A stretch of DNA of 40,388 nucleotides, from the NCBI GenBank assembly GCA_910584585.1, contig CAJUBP010000048.1:1-40388 (forward strand), read 5' to 3'. The translations under genes and the position numbers were made by a program. This stretch comes from an uncultured Lachnospiraceae bacterium (GTDB lineage Bacteria > Bacillota > Clostridia > Lachnospirales > Lachnospiraceae). The notes under the pieces are model-generated. The model was not told the origin of the DNA, did no database searches, and was given only the letters and a program-made list of their open reading frames with translations. Positions 14,816 to 22,734 of this stretch are shown here, piece by piece; position 1 is the first letter of the stretch; the number at the start of each line of letters is the position of its first letter.

Positions 14816-16437
14816 AAGGTTCCCTCTTTCTCCCCGTTCCGGTAAAGAGTCTTTCCTTCCTTCACCGTCTCTAACACCTGAATGTCACGAATCCGCATCT
14901 TGTCCGTTTTGAGAGGATTTTTGTCAAGAATCACAAGATCCGCCAGCTTCCCGGCCTCTATGGTTCCTTTCTGATCTTCTTCATGATAAGCGTAGGCGCC
15001 GTGAATCGTCACGCCTTTCAACGCCTCAAAGACACTGACGCACTGTTCCTGCCCAATGGGCTGCCCGGATCTGGTTATCCGGTTCACCGCGCACCAGACA
15101 GTGTGAAGCATGTCCGGCTCCACCACCGGGGGATCCTGGTGGAAATTATAAATAAGTCCATGCTTCAAAGCCCATTTCACAGGGCTGATATGGCTTCCCC
15201 GCACCGGGCCCAGATTCTTAAGATGCACATCTCCCCAGTACCAGGTATGGGCGACAAAAATAGAAGGTATCATTCCCAGACGGGCCATCTCTTCCATCTG
15301 ATCCTCACGGACTGTCTGGCAGTGAATCATCACAGGGCGAAGCTCGCGCACCCGTTCCAGTTTTTCCGGCGCATCAGAAACCGCCTGGGAAAACGCGTCC
15401 AGATACTGCTGGGACGCTGCGTCGCCGTTGCAATGGGCCAGAAGCTGATGGCCCGCTTCTATGGAGGCTTCCACCCACTGTCTCACCTGTTCATCCGTAC
15501 AGGCCGGATATCCGCGGTAAGCCCCTTCCCCCTCATAGGGTTCTGACAGCCAGGCAGAGCGGCCCTGGGGGGAACCGTCCAGAATAATTTTCTCACCGCC
15601 GATTTTCAAATGGTTACAGTATCCCTTCTCGTAAGCCGGATATTTTTCCACCGTCTCTTTTGCTTCATCCGCAAGCAAATAGGCAGCCACATCCAGGCAA
15701 AAGCCTCCCTTTTCAGCAACTTCCGCAAGTTTTTGGAAGGCGGACGGGTTGACTGCGCCGTCCTGTACAGTGGTAATCCCGTATTTTAAATAGGTTTTCT
15801 GGGCAAGCTCCATTTGTTTTTGAAAATCCGATTTCACATTGGAAAACATATACAGCAGCACCTTTGTCATAGCTGCAACTTCTTCGATATATCCGTTGGG
15901 CTCCCCATTTTCCTCCCGGCCGAATTTTCCTCCTTCCGGATCGGGAGTGTCTCTCGTAATGCCGCAGGCCTGTAAAAGGGCGCTGTTTGCCACGCACATA
16001 TGCCCGGAAGTGTGAAGGATGCAGATAGGAATTCTATCCGATACCTGATCAAGGACTGCTTTCGTGGGATGCTCCTGCTCCGCCAGGAAATTATGGTCAT
16101 AGCCATAGGCCATCAGGACAGAGCCTTCCTGAATGTCTTTTTCCTGCCGGTACGCCGAAAGGGTTTCCACGACCTGGCGAAAATCCGTACACTTGCCCAG
16201 ATTCGCAAAAGCCGTATACTGGGCCAGCATGGTAATATGTCCGTGAGCGTCGATAAACGAAGGCATCAGGGTCTTTCCCTGCAAATCCACCCGTTCTGTC
16301 TCTGGCGGGCAGAGCCGCTCGGCCTCCTTGAACTCTCCCACAAAGGCAATCCGGCCCTGGGAGACAAGGACTGCCTCGGGAGCGTCTTCTTCTTTTCTCA
16401 TGGTGATAATGTCACCGTTATAATATAATTTGTGCAT
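14812..16437 (-). CDS. YtcJ-type metal-dependent amidohydrolase
   Basis: The protein matches the amidohydrolase_3/YtcJ group: an N-terminal composite domain (MHKLYYNGDIITM, KTLMPSFIDAHGHITML with the HxH metal motif), LLAHCNGDAASQQYLDA, MIHCQTVREDQMEEMARL, FHQDPPV, and a C-terminal return to the sandwich domain with GTIEAGKLADLVILDKNP. Family members hydrolyse C-N bonds in amides, formamides or cyclic ureas; the substrate is not known. Length 541 is usual. GGAAAGGAAAG lies upstream of the ATG. It is coupled to the marR gene. Confidence 0.88.
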   Translation of the reverse strand: MHKLYYNGDIITMRKEEDAPEAVLVSQGRIAFVGEFKEAERLCPPETERVDLQGKTLMPSFIDAHGHITMLAQYTAFANLGKCTDFRQVVETLSAYRQEKDIQEGSVLMAYGYDHNFLAEQEHPTKAVLDQVSDRIPICILHTSGHMCVANSALLQACGITRDTPDPEGGKFGREENGEPNGYIEEVAAMTKVLLYMFSNVKSDFQKQMELAQKTYLKYGITTVQDGAVNPSAFQKLAEVAEKGGFCLDVAAYLLADEAKETVEKYPAYEKGYCNHLKIGGEKIILDGSPQGRSAWLSEPYEGEGAYRGYPACTDEQVRQWVEASIEAGHQLLAHCNGDAASQQYLDAFSQAVSDAPEKLERVRELRPVMIHCQTVREDQMEEMARLGMIPSIFVAHTWYWGDVHLKNLGPVRGSHISPVKWALKHGLIYNFHQDPPVVEPDMLHTVWCAVNRITRSGQPIGQEQCVSVFEALKGVTIHGAYAYHEEDQKGTIEAGKLADLVILDKNPLKTDKMRIRDIQVLETVKEGKTLYRNGEKEGTL

Positions 16438-16640
16438 GAAGATTCACTTTCCTTTCCAATTTTTCATATATCATTTTTGTAAACATCCGGGACGGAGGGC
16501 AATGCAAAATTTCAATCTATTCCTATTATATACCAAAAGCTGCCGCTTGAAAGGCATAAACTACAAATTTAAGATATTTTTGATAATATTTTCCATATTT
16601 GTAGTATTTTGCTTTCCTGCGGCAGCCGCTGCAAAACTTT
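16438..16640 (-). promoter_or_regulatory. Promoter region of the amidohydrolase-marR operon
   Basis: A TATAAT box (16525-16530) with a weak -35 (CTTTCA, 17-bp spacing) lies upstream of the amidohydrolase. An AT-rich 9-bp inverted repeat, ACTACAAAT with ATTTGTAGT (16560-16568 and 16597-16605), lies upstream of the promoter and could be a regulator site. A GC-rich palindromic stretch at 16618-16630 near the GH4 stop may belong to its terminator. Confidence 0.45.
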
Positions 16641-17999
16641 TTATTTCAGTTCAGGCCAGTATTCTTTATTTGCCTCTATCATATCATCCAGAATCTCTTT
16701 TGCTACTTTCATGCTTGGCACTGTTTTATTCAGGGTGAAAGCTTTTAAGACTTTCTCATAAGAGCCCTCAATGCAGCCTTCCACCAGAAGTTTCTCACAG
16801 TTTAACTGCTGCATCATCAGACCCTGCTGGAACAGCGGAATCTCGTTCTGGGCGATGACTTCCGGGCCGTTTTTGCCGATATAAGCGGGAACCTCCACCA
16901 TTGCGTCATAGGGCATGTTGGGGATTGCGCCCCGGTTCTCGGTGATAATGAGGAAACGGGCTTTTGTATCGTTCTTCAACGCAATTGCAAGATCTGCAAT
17001 CCAGTCGCCGTGGCTTCCTGCATAGAACACGCTCTCATCAATTTCACCGGTGGAGAGGTATTTGTCGATGCCATCGAACAGCATTTTTTCGCGGGTCTCC
17101 ATAACCTCATTGGCGCGGGTGTGGTTCACATCGGAATGCTCCACAAATTCTTTCTGCTGCAAATAATAATTCAGGTAGGTATTGGGCAGCGTCTCCGGGA
17201 AATTCTGCATAATTTCATACACGCCTTTCCAGACATAATACCAGCTTCCCTTGGCATGGCGGTTTTCATTATTTCCTGTTGCGATCAAACCTTTGAAATT
17301 CTTCACATACGCAGCTGGAAGCAGAATCTCATGCTCCATAATGTAATCCCTGAGTTTCGGCATAATATCCTCGCCCTTGTGCTCAATGGACGTAAACCAT
17401 CCGAAATGATTCAATCCATAGTAATCATAAACGATGTCTTTCTTATCAATTTCCAGCGCTGCTGCTATCACGTCAATAATCGCAATGGGCATATCGCAGA
17501 TATTGATAATCCTCGCGTTGGGACGCAGCTTTCTGCACGCCTCTGATACAATGGATGCCGGGTTGGAGTAATTCAGAATCCAATGCGTCGGACTTGCGTA
17601 TTTTTCCGCGTCGTCAATCACCTGCATCATGGGGTAAATCGTGCGCATTGCATAAGCCATTCCGCCGCAGCCGCAGGTTTCCTGCCCTACGCAGCCATGT
17701 CTCAGAGGAATCTTCTCATCCTGTTCCCTCATGGCGTATTTGCCCACCCGCATCTGGGAGAAAATAAAATCAGCATCCGAATAGGCTTCCTTGGCGTCAT
17801 AAGTCACAGTCAGTTTGATCCCGCATTTTAAATCTTCGTCCAGAATCCATTTCACCAAAGCGCCCACTTTGTCCTGACGCTCTTTGTCCACATCAAAGAG
17901 ACGGATTTCCTCCACTCCAAGTTCCTCCTTGCGAAGCGCAATTGACTTTACAATTCCCGGGGTAAATGTGCTTCCCCCTCCTACAATAGTAATAATCAT
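16641..17999 (-). CDS. glvA: 6-phospho-alpha-glucosidase (GH4)
   Basis: This enzyme cleaves phosphorylated alpha-glucosides such as maltose 6-phosphate after PTS uptake, by the NAD- and metal-dependent GH4 mechanism. The N-terminal NAD site IITIVGGGSTFTPG, the ILNYSNPASIVSEA segment, the metal motif CDMP at 168-171 and GLNHFGW with His198 are all present and typical of GlvA/MalH. The length of 452 residues is slightly above the usual 440. The ATG at 17997-17999 follows AAGGAGG with 9-nt spacing, so the eleven residues upstream are excluded. It is the last gene of the PTS operon. Confidence 0.92.
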   Translation of the reverse strand: MIITIVGGGSTFTPGIVKSIALRKEELGVEEIRLFDVDKERQDKVGALVKWILDEDLKCGIKLTVTYDAKEAYSDADFIFSQMRVGKYAMREQDEKIPLRHGCVGQETCGCGGMAYAMRTIYPMMQVIDDAEKYASPTHWILNYSNPASIVSEACRKLRPNARIINICDMPIAIIDVIAAALEIDKKDIVYDYYGLNHFGWFTSIEHKGEDIMPKLRDYIMEHEILLPAAYVKNFKGLIATGNNENRHAKGSWYYVWKGVYEIMQNFPETLPNTYLNYYLQQKEFVEHSDVNHTRANEVMETREKMLFDGIDKYLSTGEIDESVFYAGSHGDWIADLAIALKNDTKARFLIITENRGAIPNMPYDAMVEVPAYIGKNGPEVIAQNEIPLFQQGLMMQQLNCEKLLVEGCIEGSYEKVLKAFTLNKTVPSMKVAKEILDDMIEANKEYWPELK

Positions 18000-18052
18000 C
18001 TTTTTTTCCTCCTTCATTTCCATTCTTGTCAAAGATAAAAAACGTTGCGGCT

Positions 18053-19624
18053 CTACAGCGTCTTCAAATAATCTTCTACCGCAGTTCTCACTTCCGCCAC
18101 TTTCAGGCCGATAATAATCTGGATGTCATCATCCTTTTTCACAATTCCGCTGTTGGGCACCTGATTGATCAGATCATCTTTTAACAGGGACGGATCTTTC
18201 ACATTGACTCTCAGCCTGGTAAAGCAGTTTTCCGTAGAATTAATATTGTCTTTTCCTCCCAGGCCGGCCACAAGGCTTGCCACATTGGCAGTAAGGGCTC
18301 CGCCGCCAGAAGGCGCGCCCGATGCGCTCGGCGCTTTTTCCGGTTCCGCCGGCGCCGCCGCTTCACGTCCCGGCGTCTTTAAATCAAACTTCTTAATCAG
18401 AAAGCTGAATACCACAAAATAAAGGACAATCTGCACCGCCGCCAGCACATACATCATGGGCCAGTTGGTCTTCTCTGTACCTGCAGCCATGTTTGTAATA
18501 AAGGAAGATAAAATATTTCCTCCGCAGAAAGCCGTAACGTCAAACACCTTTAAAAGCGCAAGGAACAGGCCGGCAATCACTGCATGGATCACAAACAATA
18601 CTGGCGCGCAGAATATAAACATAAAGTCAATGGGCTCTGTAATCCCTGCCAGGCAGGCCGTTACGATTAAAGGAATCATGGTAGAGCGCACACGCTGTTT
18701 GTTCTCTTTGTAAGCGGTATGTATGAACGCCGCGCCGATGCCGATATAACCGAACATCTTTGTAAATCCAATCGCCATATAGTAAATGCTGTCTGACATT
18801 TTCTCGATAGGCATATTCAGCTCTGTCATGGCAATGGCGTAAGCGCCTACCACCGTATTATCTCCCACCTGCAGGACGCCGCCTAAGTCTGAGAACTGGA
18901 AAGGCGTATATACCAGATGGTGCAGCCCTGTAGGAACCAGTAAACGCTCCAGGAAGCCATACAAAAACAGGCCAAGGGTTCCGCTGTTTTTAATCACGCC
19001 GGCCAAGGCGGAAATCCCCTTCTGGGCCCAGGGCCAAATCAGGTTGTCGGCAGCGCCAAACAAAATAGAAACAAATATCATAATCAAAAACGTAAAACGC
19101 ACGCCGGAAAAAATCTGGGCCGCGCCGTCAAAGCTCTTCTGGGAAGTGCGGTTAAACACAAACCCCACAATGCATCCAAGGATAATTCCGCCGAACACGC
19201 TCATATCCACACACTGAATGCCCAGAATCTCCGCCTGCCCCGTTCCAATCAACTCCAGCATCTCGGAAGGTTCAGCCATCTGCCCTGTCACTTCCAGAAG
19301 CACATTTGACGTTTTTAAATACATGAGATAAGACATAAATCCAATCAATCCCGCATGATGCTTATCTTTTTTGGCAAACGCCGCCGGAATCCCAATAACG
19401 AAGACAACGCCCAAGTTGTTGATAATCGTCATAACGCTCTGATACATCAGTTTTCCCAGCACCTGAATGGAACCCCAGCTTAAAAAGGGGAGCGCGCCCT
19501 GAATGGTATTGTTGGTCAAAAGCGCCCCGATGGCCAAAATCAGGCCGCCCACAGAAAGGTACATCAATGGCTGCACCATTGCTTTGGAAAAAGCTTCCAT
19601 CGCATTCATTATCTTTTTCTTCAT
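18053..19624 (-). CDS. glvC: PTS alpha-glucoside transporter, EIICB
   Basis: This membrane permease takes up and phosphorylates an alpha-glucoside such as maltose. The N-terminal EIIC domain has about ten hydrophobic segments and GlvC/MalP-type motifs (FLERLLVPTGLHHLVYTPF, then CLAGITEPIDFMFIF). A Pro/Ala/Gly-rich linker (about 410-440) joins the EIIB domain, whose phospho-acceptor is Cys467 in NSTENCFTRLRV. There is no EIIA domain, which fits the separate EIIA gene two genes upstream. Together with the GH4 enzyme downstream the substrate is best described as maltose or a related alpha-glucoside. Confidence 0.93.
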   Translation of the reverse strand: MKKKIMNAMEAFSKAMVQPLMYLSVGGLILAIGALLTNNTIQGALPFLSWGSIQVLGKLMYQSVMTIINNLGVVFVIGIPAAFAKKDKHHAGLIGFMSYLMYLKTSNVLLEVTGQMAEPSEMLELIGTGQAEILGIQCVDMSVFGGIILGCIVGFVFNRTSQKSFDGAAQIFSGVRFTFLIMIFVSILFGAADNLIWPWAQKGISALAGVIKNSGTLGLFLYGFLERLLVPTGLHHLVYTPFQFSDLGGVLQVGDNTVVGAYAIAMTELNMPIEKMSDSIYYMAIGFTKMFGYIGIGAAFIHTAYKENKQRVRSTMIPLIVTACLAGITEPIDFMFIFCAPVLFVIHAVIAGLFLALLKVFDVTAFCGGNILSSFITNMAAGTEKTNWPMMYVLAAVQIVLYFVVFSFLIKKFDLKTPGREAAAPAEPEKAPSASGAPSGGGALTANVASLVAGLGGKDNINSTENCFTRLRVNVKDPSLLKDDLINQVPNSGIVKKDDDIQIIIGLKVAEVRTAVEDYLKTL

Positions 19625-19655
19625 AACAATCTCTCTCCTTTTATTTCAGGCAGTG

Positions 19656-20495
19656 TCAAACATCACCTTCTTTTTCTCCGTAAAAAATCTTGCTCAAGTG
19701 TACCAGCAGATACACCTCTTCCTGAGAATTTAAATGATAATCAAACTCATTTTGAACATACTCTCTCAGACGTTCGATGCATTCTTTATTTTTCCGATGC
19801 TTGTTCAGGAAAATTTCATGCAGGCTCTCCATATTGTCGCCTTCCCACTGAAACCGCTGGAAAATACGCTGCGCTAAAAACTTTAAATGGGTGGTTAAGC
19901 GTATTGTATCAATATTGTCCGGATCCAGTTCCGCATTATAGGCGTCCCGGATAATATCCGTACATCCTTTCACAAATTTCAGGGTATTGTAGGTCATCTC
20001 CCGGCTCATGGAGGCGCTGGCAAGCTGCAATGCAATGTATCCCGCCTCATAATAAGGCAATTCCACTCCGCAGCGGAATTCAATCTGCCGCAGCGCCCAC
20101 TCCCCAATCTTAAACTCCCTGGGATAAAGCATCTTCGTCTCAGCCAGCATCAGGTATGGCAGTTCAATTCCCTGCTCATAGCGCTCAATCGCAAAACAAA
20201 TATGGTCAATCAGGGACAAAAGGAGCTGGTCTTTTAACTCCTGGCCGCCGGCACGGGCATATTCCAGAATGTCCTCCGCCACACGCACCGCATCCGGACT
20301 GGCGTCTTTTAAAAGCTGTAAAAACTTTGTCTGAAGCTCGCTTTGAATATAATAAGTTTTTTCTATTTTCTGCTCATCAATTGTATCTCCGGGCCTTTTG
20401 GAAAATCCAATTCCCGAGCCTGTCAAAATGACCTCCCGGCCATCTGGCTTTACCGCTGACACAGCGCTGTTGTTATATACCTTAACGGCTTTCAT
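19656..20495 (-). CDS. licT: BglG/LicT-type transcriptional antiterminator
   Basis: It should bind the RAT hairpin upstream of the operon and allow read-through when sugar is available. Residues 1-55 form the RNA-binding CAT domain (VYNNSAVSAV, GSGIGFSKRPGD, IEKTYYI). PRD1 (about 65-170) and PRD2 (about 172-279) follow. The PTS-target histidines are His98 in PRD1, and His203 and His266 in PRD2; the second PRD1 histidine, normally in an EAGYIALH context, is replaced by Gln157 (EAGYIALQ). This could weaken inhibition by EIIB. The start ATG lies in the second copy of a 34-bp direct repeat; GGATTGGGG provides a moderate ribosome binding site. Confidence 0.92.
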   Translation of the reverse strand: MKAVKVYNNSAVSAVKPDGREVILTGSGIGFSKRPGDTIDEQKIEKTYYIQSELQTKFLQLLKDASPDAVRVAEDILEYARAGGQELKDQLLLSLIDHICFAIERYEQGIELPYLMLAETKMLYPREFKIGEWALRQIEFRCGVELPYYEAGYIALQLASASMSREMTYNTLKFVKGCTDIIRDAYNAELDPDNIDTIRLTTHLKFLAQRIFQRFQWEGDNMESLHEIFLNKHRKNKECIERLREYVQNEFDYHLNSQEEVYLLVHLSKIFYGEKEGDV

Positions 20496-20591
20496 CTGAA
20501 AATCCCCAATCCTGAAACTTTACTTACGATACAATGACAAATTGGACTTATCAGACACTTTCATCTGAAAATCCCCAATCCTGAAACTTTA
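20489..20591 (-). repeat. 34-bp direct repeat covering the EIIA stop and the licT start
   Basis: Copies at 20558-20591 and 20489-20522 are identical over 34 bp and 69 bp apart (23 codons). Each runs from a TAA through GGATTGGGG to ATGAAAG. The upstream TAA is the EIIA stop; the downstream ATG is the licT start. The repeat therefore duplicates the whole translational junction. Confidence 0.95.
20520..20564 (-). CDS. 14-codon micro-ORF between EIIA and licT
   Basis: The first copy of the direct repeat supplies a ribosome binding site and ATG, and the second copy supplies the TAA, giving the peptide MKVSDKSNLSLYRK. It carries exactly the same start context as licT. It could act as a leader that affects licT translation by reinitiation or competition, or be an accident of duplication. 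No homologue is known to me. Confidence 0.35.
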   Translation of the reverse strand: MKVSDKSNLSLYRK

Positions 20592-21074
20592 CGGCTGACT
20601 GCAGGCAATCACAGTATCCATTCCTTTTTTCACCTGCTGGCCCTGTGCCAGAGTTTTGAATTGATACTGGGCCGGGTTCAAAAGAATCAGCATCGTAGTC
20701 ATATCAATTCCCTTTTCCTGCATCAGCGCGGCGTTAAAACGTATCACAGGCGTACCCTTCTTTACCTCAGCGCCTGGGGAAGCCAGTGCCTCAAACCCTT
20801 CTCCTCCAAGCTTTACGGTATCAATTCCAACATGCACCATCAGCTCAAGGCCGTCGTCCCTGGTCATTCCAAAAGCATGCAGCGTGTCCGCCACCATGGA
20901 TAACTGCCCGTCGCAGGGCGCTGTAATCACGCTGTCTTCTGGAACAATCGCCACTCCATCCCCCAGCGCCTTTCCCGAAAATACAGGATCATTTACCTCC
21001 GCCAGGGAAATGCACCTCCCGTCCGCTACAGCGGCAAGCTCAAGCCCTTCCTTCTTTTTGAATATTGAAAACAT
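20589..21074 (-). CDS. crr: PTS glucose-type EIIA
   Basis: This soluble PTS protein passes phosphate from HPr to the EIIB domain. Motifs are SGKALGDGVAIVPED, TAPCDGQLSMV, and the two active-site histidines His66 (TLHAFGM) and His81 (ELMVHVGIDTV). It has 161 residues from the ATG at 21072-21074, which has AGGAGG at good spacing; an ATG two codons earlier is too close to that site and the longer frame has none. It is the first gene of the operon and directly follows the RAT/terminator leader. Its placement with an EIIA-less EIICB completes the transporter. Confidence 0.92.
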   Translation of the reverse strand: MFSIFKKKEGLELAAVADGRCISLAEVNDPVFSGKALGDGVAIVPEDSVITAPCDGQLSMVADTLHAFGMTRDDGLELMVHVGIDTVKLGGEGFEALASPGAEVKKGTPVIRFNAALMQEKGIDMTTMLILLNPAQYQFKTLAQGQQVKKGMDTVIACSQP

Positions 21075-21150
21075 TCCCATCCTCCTTTGGGCGTGTCTGC
21101 AAACACTTTGCCGGCCCGGCCGGATGCGCCTTTTGCAGCGCAAAACCAAC

Positions 21151-21190
21151 AAAAAAAGACATGAATTCTCCTTTTCAAAGAGAACTCATG
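21151..21190 (-). terminator. Leader terminator of the alpha-glucoside PTS operon
   Basis: An 11-bp stem (21180-21190 with 21160-21170, one G-U pair) with a 9-nt loop is followed on the minus strand by seven T (21157-21151). It overlaps the 3' side of the RAT, so the two structures exclude each other. This is the standard BglG-family switch. Confidence 0.9.
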
Positions 21191-21211
21191 CCTGATTTAA
21201 CAGTAACACGC
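21184..21211 (-). promoter_or_regulatory. RAT (ribonucleic antiterminator) sequence
   Basis: The minus strand reads GCGTGTTACTG, then TTAAAT, then CAGGCATGAG. GTTACTG and CAGGCA are the hallmark RAT elements recognised by LicT/SacT/BglG proteins, and CGTG can pair with CATG at the base. The RAT 3' side is shared with the terminator stem. Confidence 0.85.
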
Positions 21212-21231
21212 GTTTTTATTTTGTAGTCACT

Positions 21232-21260
21232 ATTGTAGTCAATCCCTCGCACAAAGTCAA
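21232..21260 (-). promoter_or_regulatory. Promoter of the alpha-glucoside PTS operon
   Basis: TTGACT (21255-21260) and TACAAT (21232-21237) are separated by 17 bp, close to the sigma-A consensus. The expected start point lies just before the RAT. I saw no clear cre site for CcpA. The remaining 21261-21473 holds a small GC-rich hairpin (21389-21408) and no gene I can support. Confidence 0.8.
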
Positions 21261-21473
21261 TAGGATTTTCACATTTGCTGTCATTTTGTATGATTCACTG
21301 AATTTTTTTCTTGATTTTTGTGTAAAATATACAAAATTTTGCTTTTCTTTGCTCCCTTGGGCATTATGTACAGAATCCTGAATATTTCGGGCTGCATCAG
21401 GGCAGCCCCTAAAGCCGCTATCCGCCACTCCCCCGCATGCTTCAAAATCATCTGGAGCCGCGACCGGATTTTG

Positions 21474-22340
21474 CTACACAATTGCAAGTATTCCCGAAAT
21501 AATCAGCAGCACATAGGTCAGCTTTAAGAACGTTTCCTGATTGATTTTTTTCACCAGTTTCGTTCCAACCCAAATGCCTGCAAACAATGGAATCACCCCT
21601 GCCGCGCACAAAAAGATCACGTGAGAATTAAAATGTCCGGACTGGATCTGGGTTCCGGTGAGATAACATCCGATGGTTACCCACAGCATGGCCATCGTAG
21701 CCCTGAATTCCTCTTTCTCCTTCAATGCGCCGGATGCGTAAATCACCAGCAGCGCTCCGCCGGACACAAACATCCCATGAACCACCCCTGCCGCTAAAAT
21801 CACCAGCAGCATCCCTGCTGCGCGCAGGGGGGATTGAGCCTTGGAAACAGCTGTCTCCGCTCCTGTTCTTGACCCTTCAGAAGTGAGGAAATCAGGGGAT
21901 TGAGCCTTAGAAATAACTGCCTCCGCTCCTGTCCCTTCTGTCCTTTCTGTCCCTTCCAGGCCGTTCCCCTTCGCCTGCAGAAGCTTCTGCCCGAAGAGCT
22001 TCCACAGGGCAATGCACAGAATCATCACCCCGTACAACGTCAATAGCTGCTGTACCGGAAAAGCTTCAAAAATCCTCATGCCAAGAAACATCCCAATTAC
22101 CATCAGCGCCGCCATTTTGCCGAATTCTTTCCAGTTAATATGCCGAAATCCTGTCAGCACAATCAAAAGGCAGGACAGCTGATCCAAAATGGCAAGCACC
22201 GACTTGGCTTCATCTACCCCAATCAGCTGTATGGTGGGCGGCATCCCCAGAAGGGTTCCGGCAAAGCCGGTGATTGCCTGAATTAAATTGGCCGCAAATA
22301 ATATTACAAAAACAAGTATCTCTCTCCAAGTTACCGTCAT
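21474..22340 (-). CDS. TauE/SafE-family membrane exporter with a repeat insertion
   Basis: This family moves small anions such as sulfite, sulfoacetate or organic acids across the membrane. The N-terminus (LFAANLIQAITGFAGTLLGM) is typical of TauE/SafE, and several hydrophobic segments follow on both sides of a hydrophilic middle, with VVHGMFVSGGALLVIYASG opening the second half. Residues about 127-170 form a hydrophilic insert made of two 22-residue units (GAEAVISKAQSP, GAETAVSKAQSP), which falls in the central cytoplasmic-type loop and explains the length of 288 residues against the usual 245-260. The start at 22338-22340 follows AAAGGAAAC. The transported substrate is unknown. Confidence 0.87.
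   Translation of the reverse strand: MTVTWREILVFVILFAANLIQAITGFAGTLLGMPPTIQLIGVDEAKSVLAILDQLSCLLIVLTGFRHINWKEFGKMAALMVIGMFLGMRIFEAFPVQQLLTLYGVMILCIALWKLFGQKLLQAKGNGLEGTERTEGTGAEAVISKAQSPDFLTSEGSRTGAETAVSKAQSPLRAAGMLLVILAAGVVHGMFVSGGALLVIYASGALKEKEEFRATMAMLWVTIGCYLTGTQIQSGHFNSHVIFLCAAGVIPLFAGIWVGTKLVKKINQETFLKLTYVLLIISGILAIV
21831..21962 (-). repeat. 66-bp tandem duplication inside the TauE/SafE gene
   Basis: Copies at 21831-21896 and 21897-21962 both start GGATTGAGCCTT and share CTCCGCTCCTGT; the period is 66 bp (22 codons). Copy 2 ends in three 9-bp units of the TGTCCCTTC type, giving the peptide EGTERTEGT. The frame is preserved throughout. Confidence 0.92.
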
Positions 22341-22372
22341 ACTGTTTCCTTTCCTCTCTGTTCTTAGGAACC

Positions 22373-22426
22373 GCCGCAAAATAAAATGTAAAAATTACGA
22401 GTAAGCCGCGCATTTTATTTTGCGGC
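22373..22426. repeat. 16-bp perfect inverted repeat upstream of the exporter gene
   Basis: Arms 22373-22388 (GCCGCAAAATAAAATG) and 22411-22426 are perfect reverse complements with a 22-nt loop. It lies 32 bp upstream of the exporter start, where it could be a leader hairpin or an operator. The stretch 22427-22587 holds nothing I can support. Confidence 0.85.
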
Positions 22427-22587
22427 AGTCCCTTCTATTGGATCTCTCAGTCCCGGCCGAAACTGAGCTGCTCCCTGATTCTCTTTCATACCTGCATACC
22501 AAAGGATTTGGCAGCAAAGTATGCCCTCGAATATAATTTATCGGAAGGAAAGGAAAATGTCAAGTACTGGCAATATTACCGGGAATT

Positions 22588-22734
22588 TTGTAACAACAGT
22601 TCAGCCTTCGGCTTCATTGTTACGGAATCCGGCTCATTTGAAAATTTGCCTGCGGCAAAGAACCGGATTCCCATTGTATCAACTTTATCATACGGACTTT
22701 GCAGTAAATGTAAAGTCCTAAGCTGAACTGTTAC
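22588..22734. other. Cluster of nested hairpins between the APC permease and the exporter
   Basis: An outer 11-bp repeat, AACAGTTCAGC with GCTGAACTGTT (22595-22605 and 22722-22732), brackets three local hairpins: GTAACAA with TTGTTAC around AGCC-TTC-GGCT (22590-22622); GGAATCCGG with CCGGATTCC (22624-22671) enclosing TTTGCC-TGC-GGCAAA; and GGACTTT with AAAGTCC (22694-22718). The permease stop codon lies in the outer right arm. It may be a terminator region, a small RNA, or a REP-like element. Confidence 0.75.

Noticed and set aside
21216..21487. Short minus-strand frames upstream of the PTS operon
   Set aside because: They cover the promoter region, have no ribosome binding site and resemble no family.
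22508..22726. Plus-strand 72-codon frame in the hairpin cluster
   Set aside because: Its codons consist mainly of the hairpin arms; no homology or ribosome binding site was seen.
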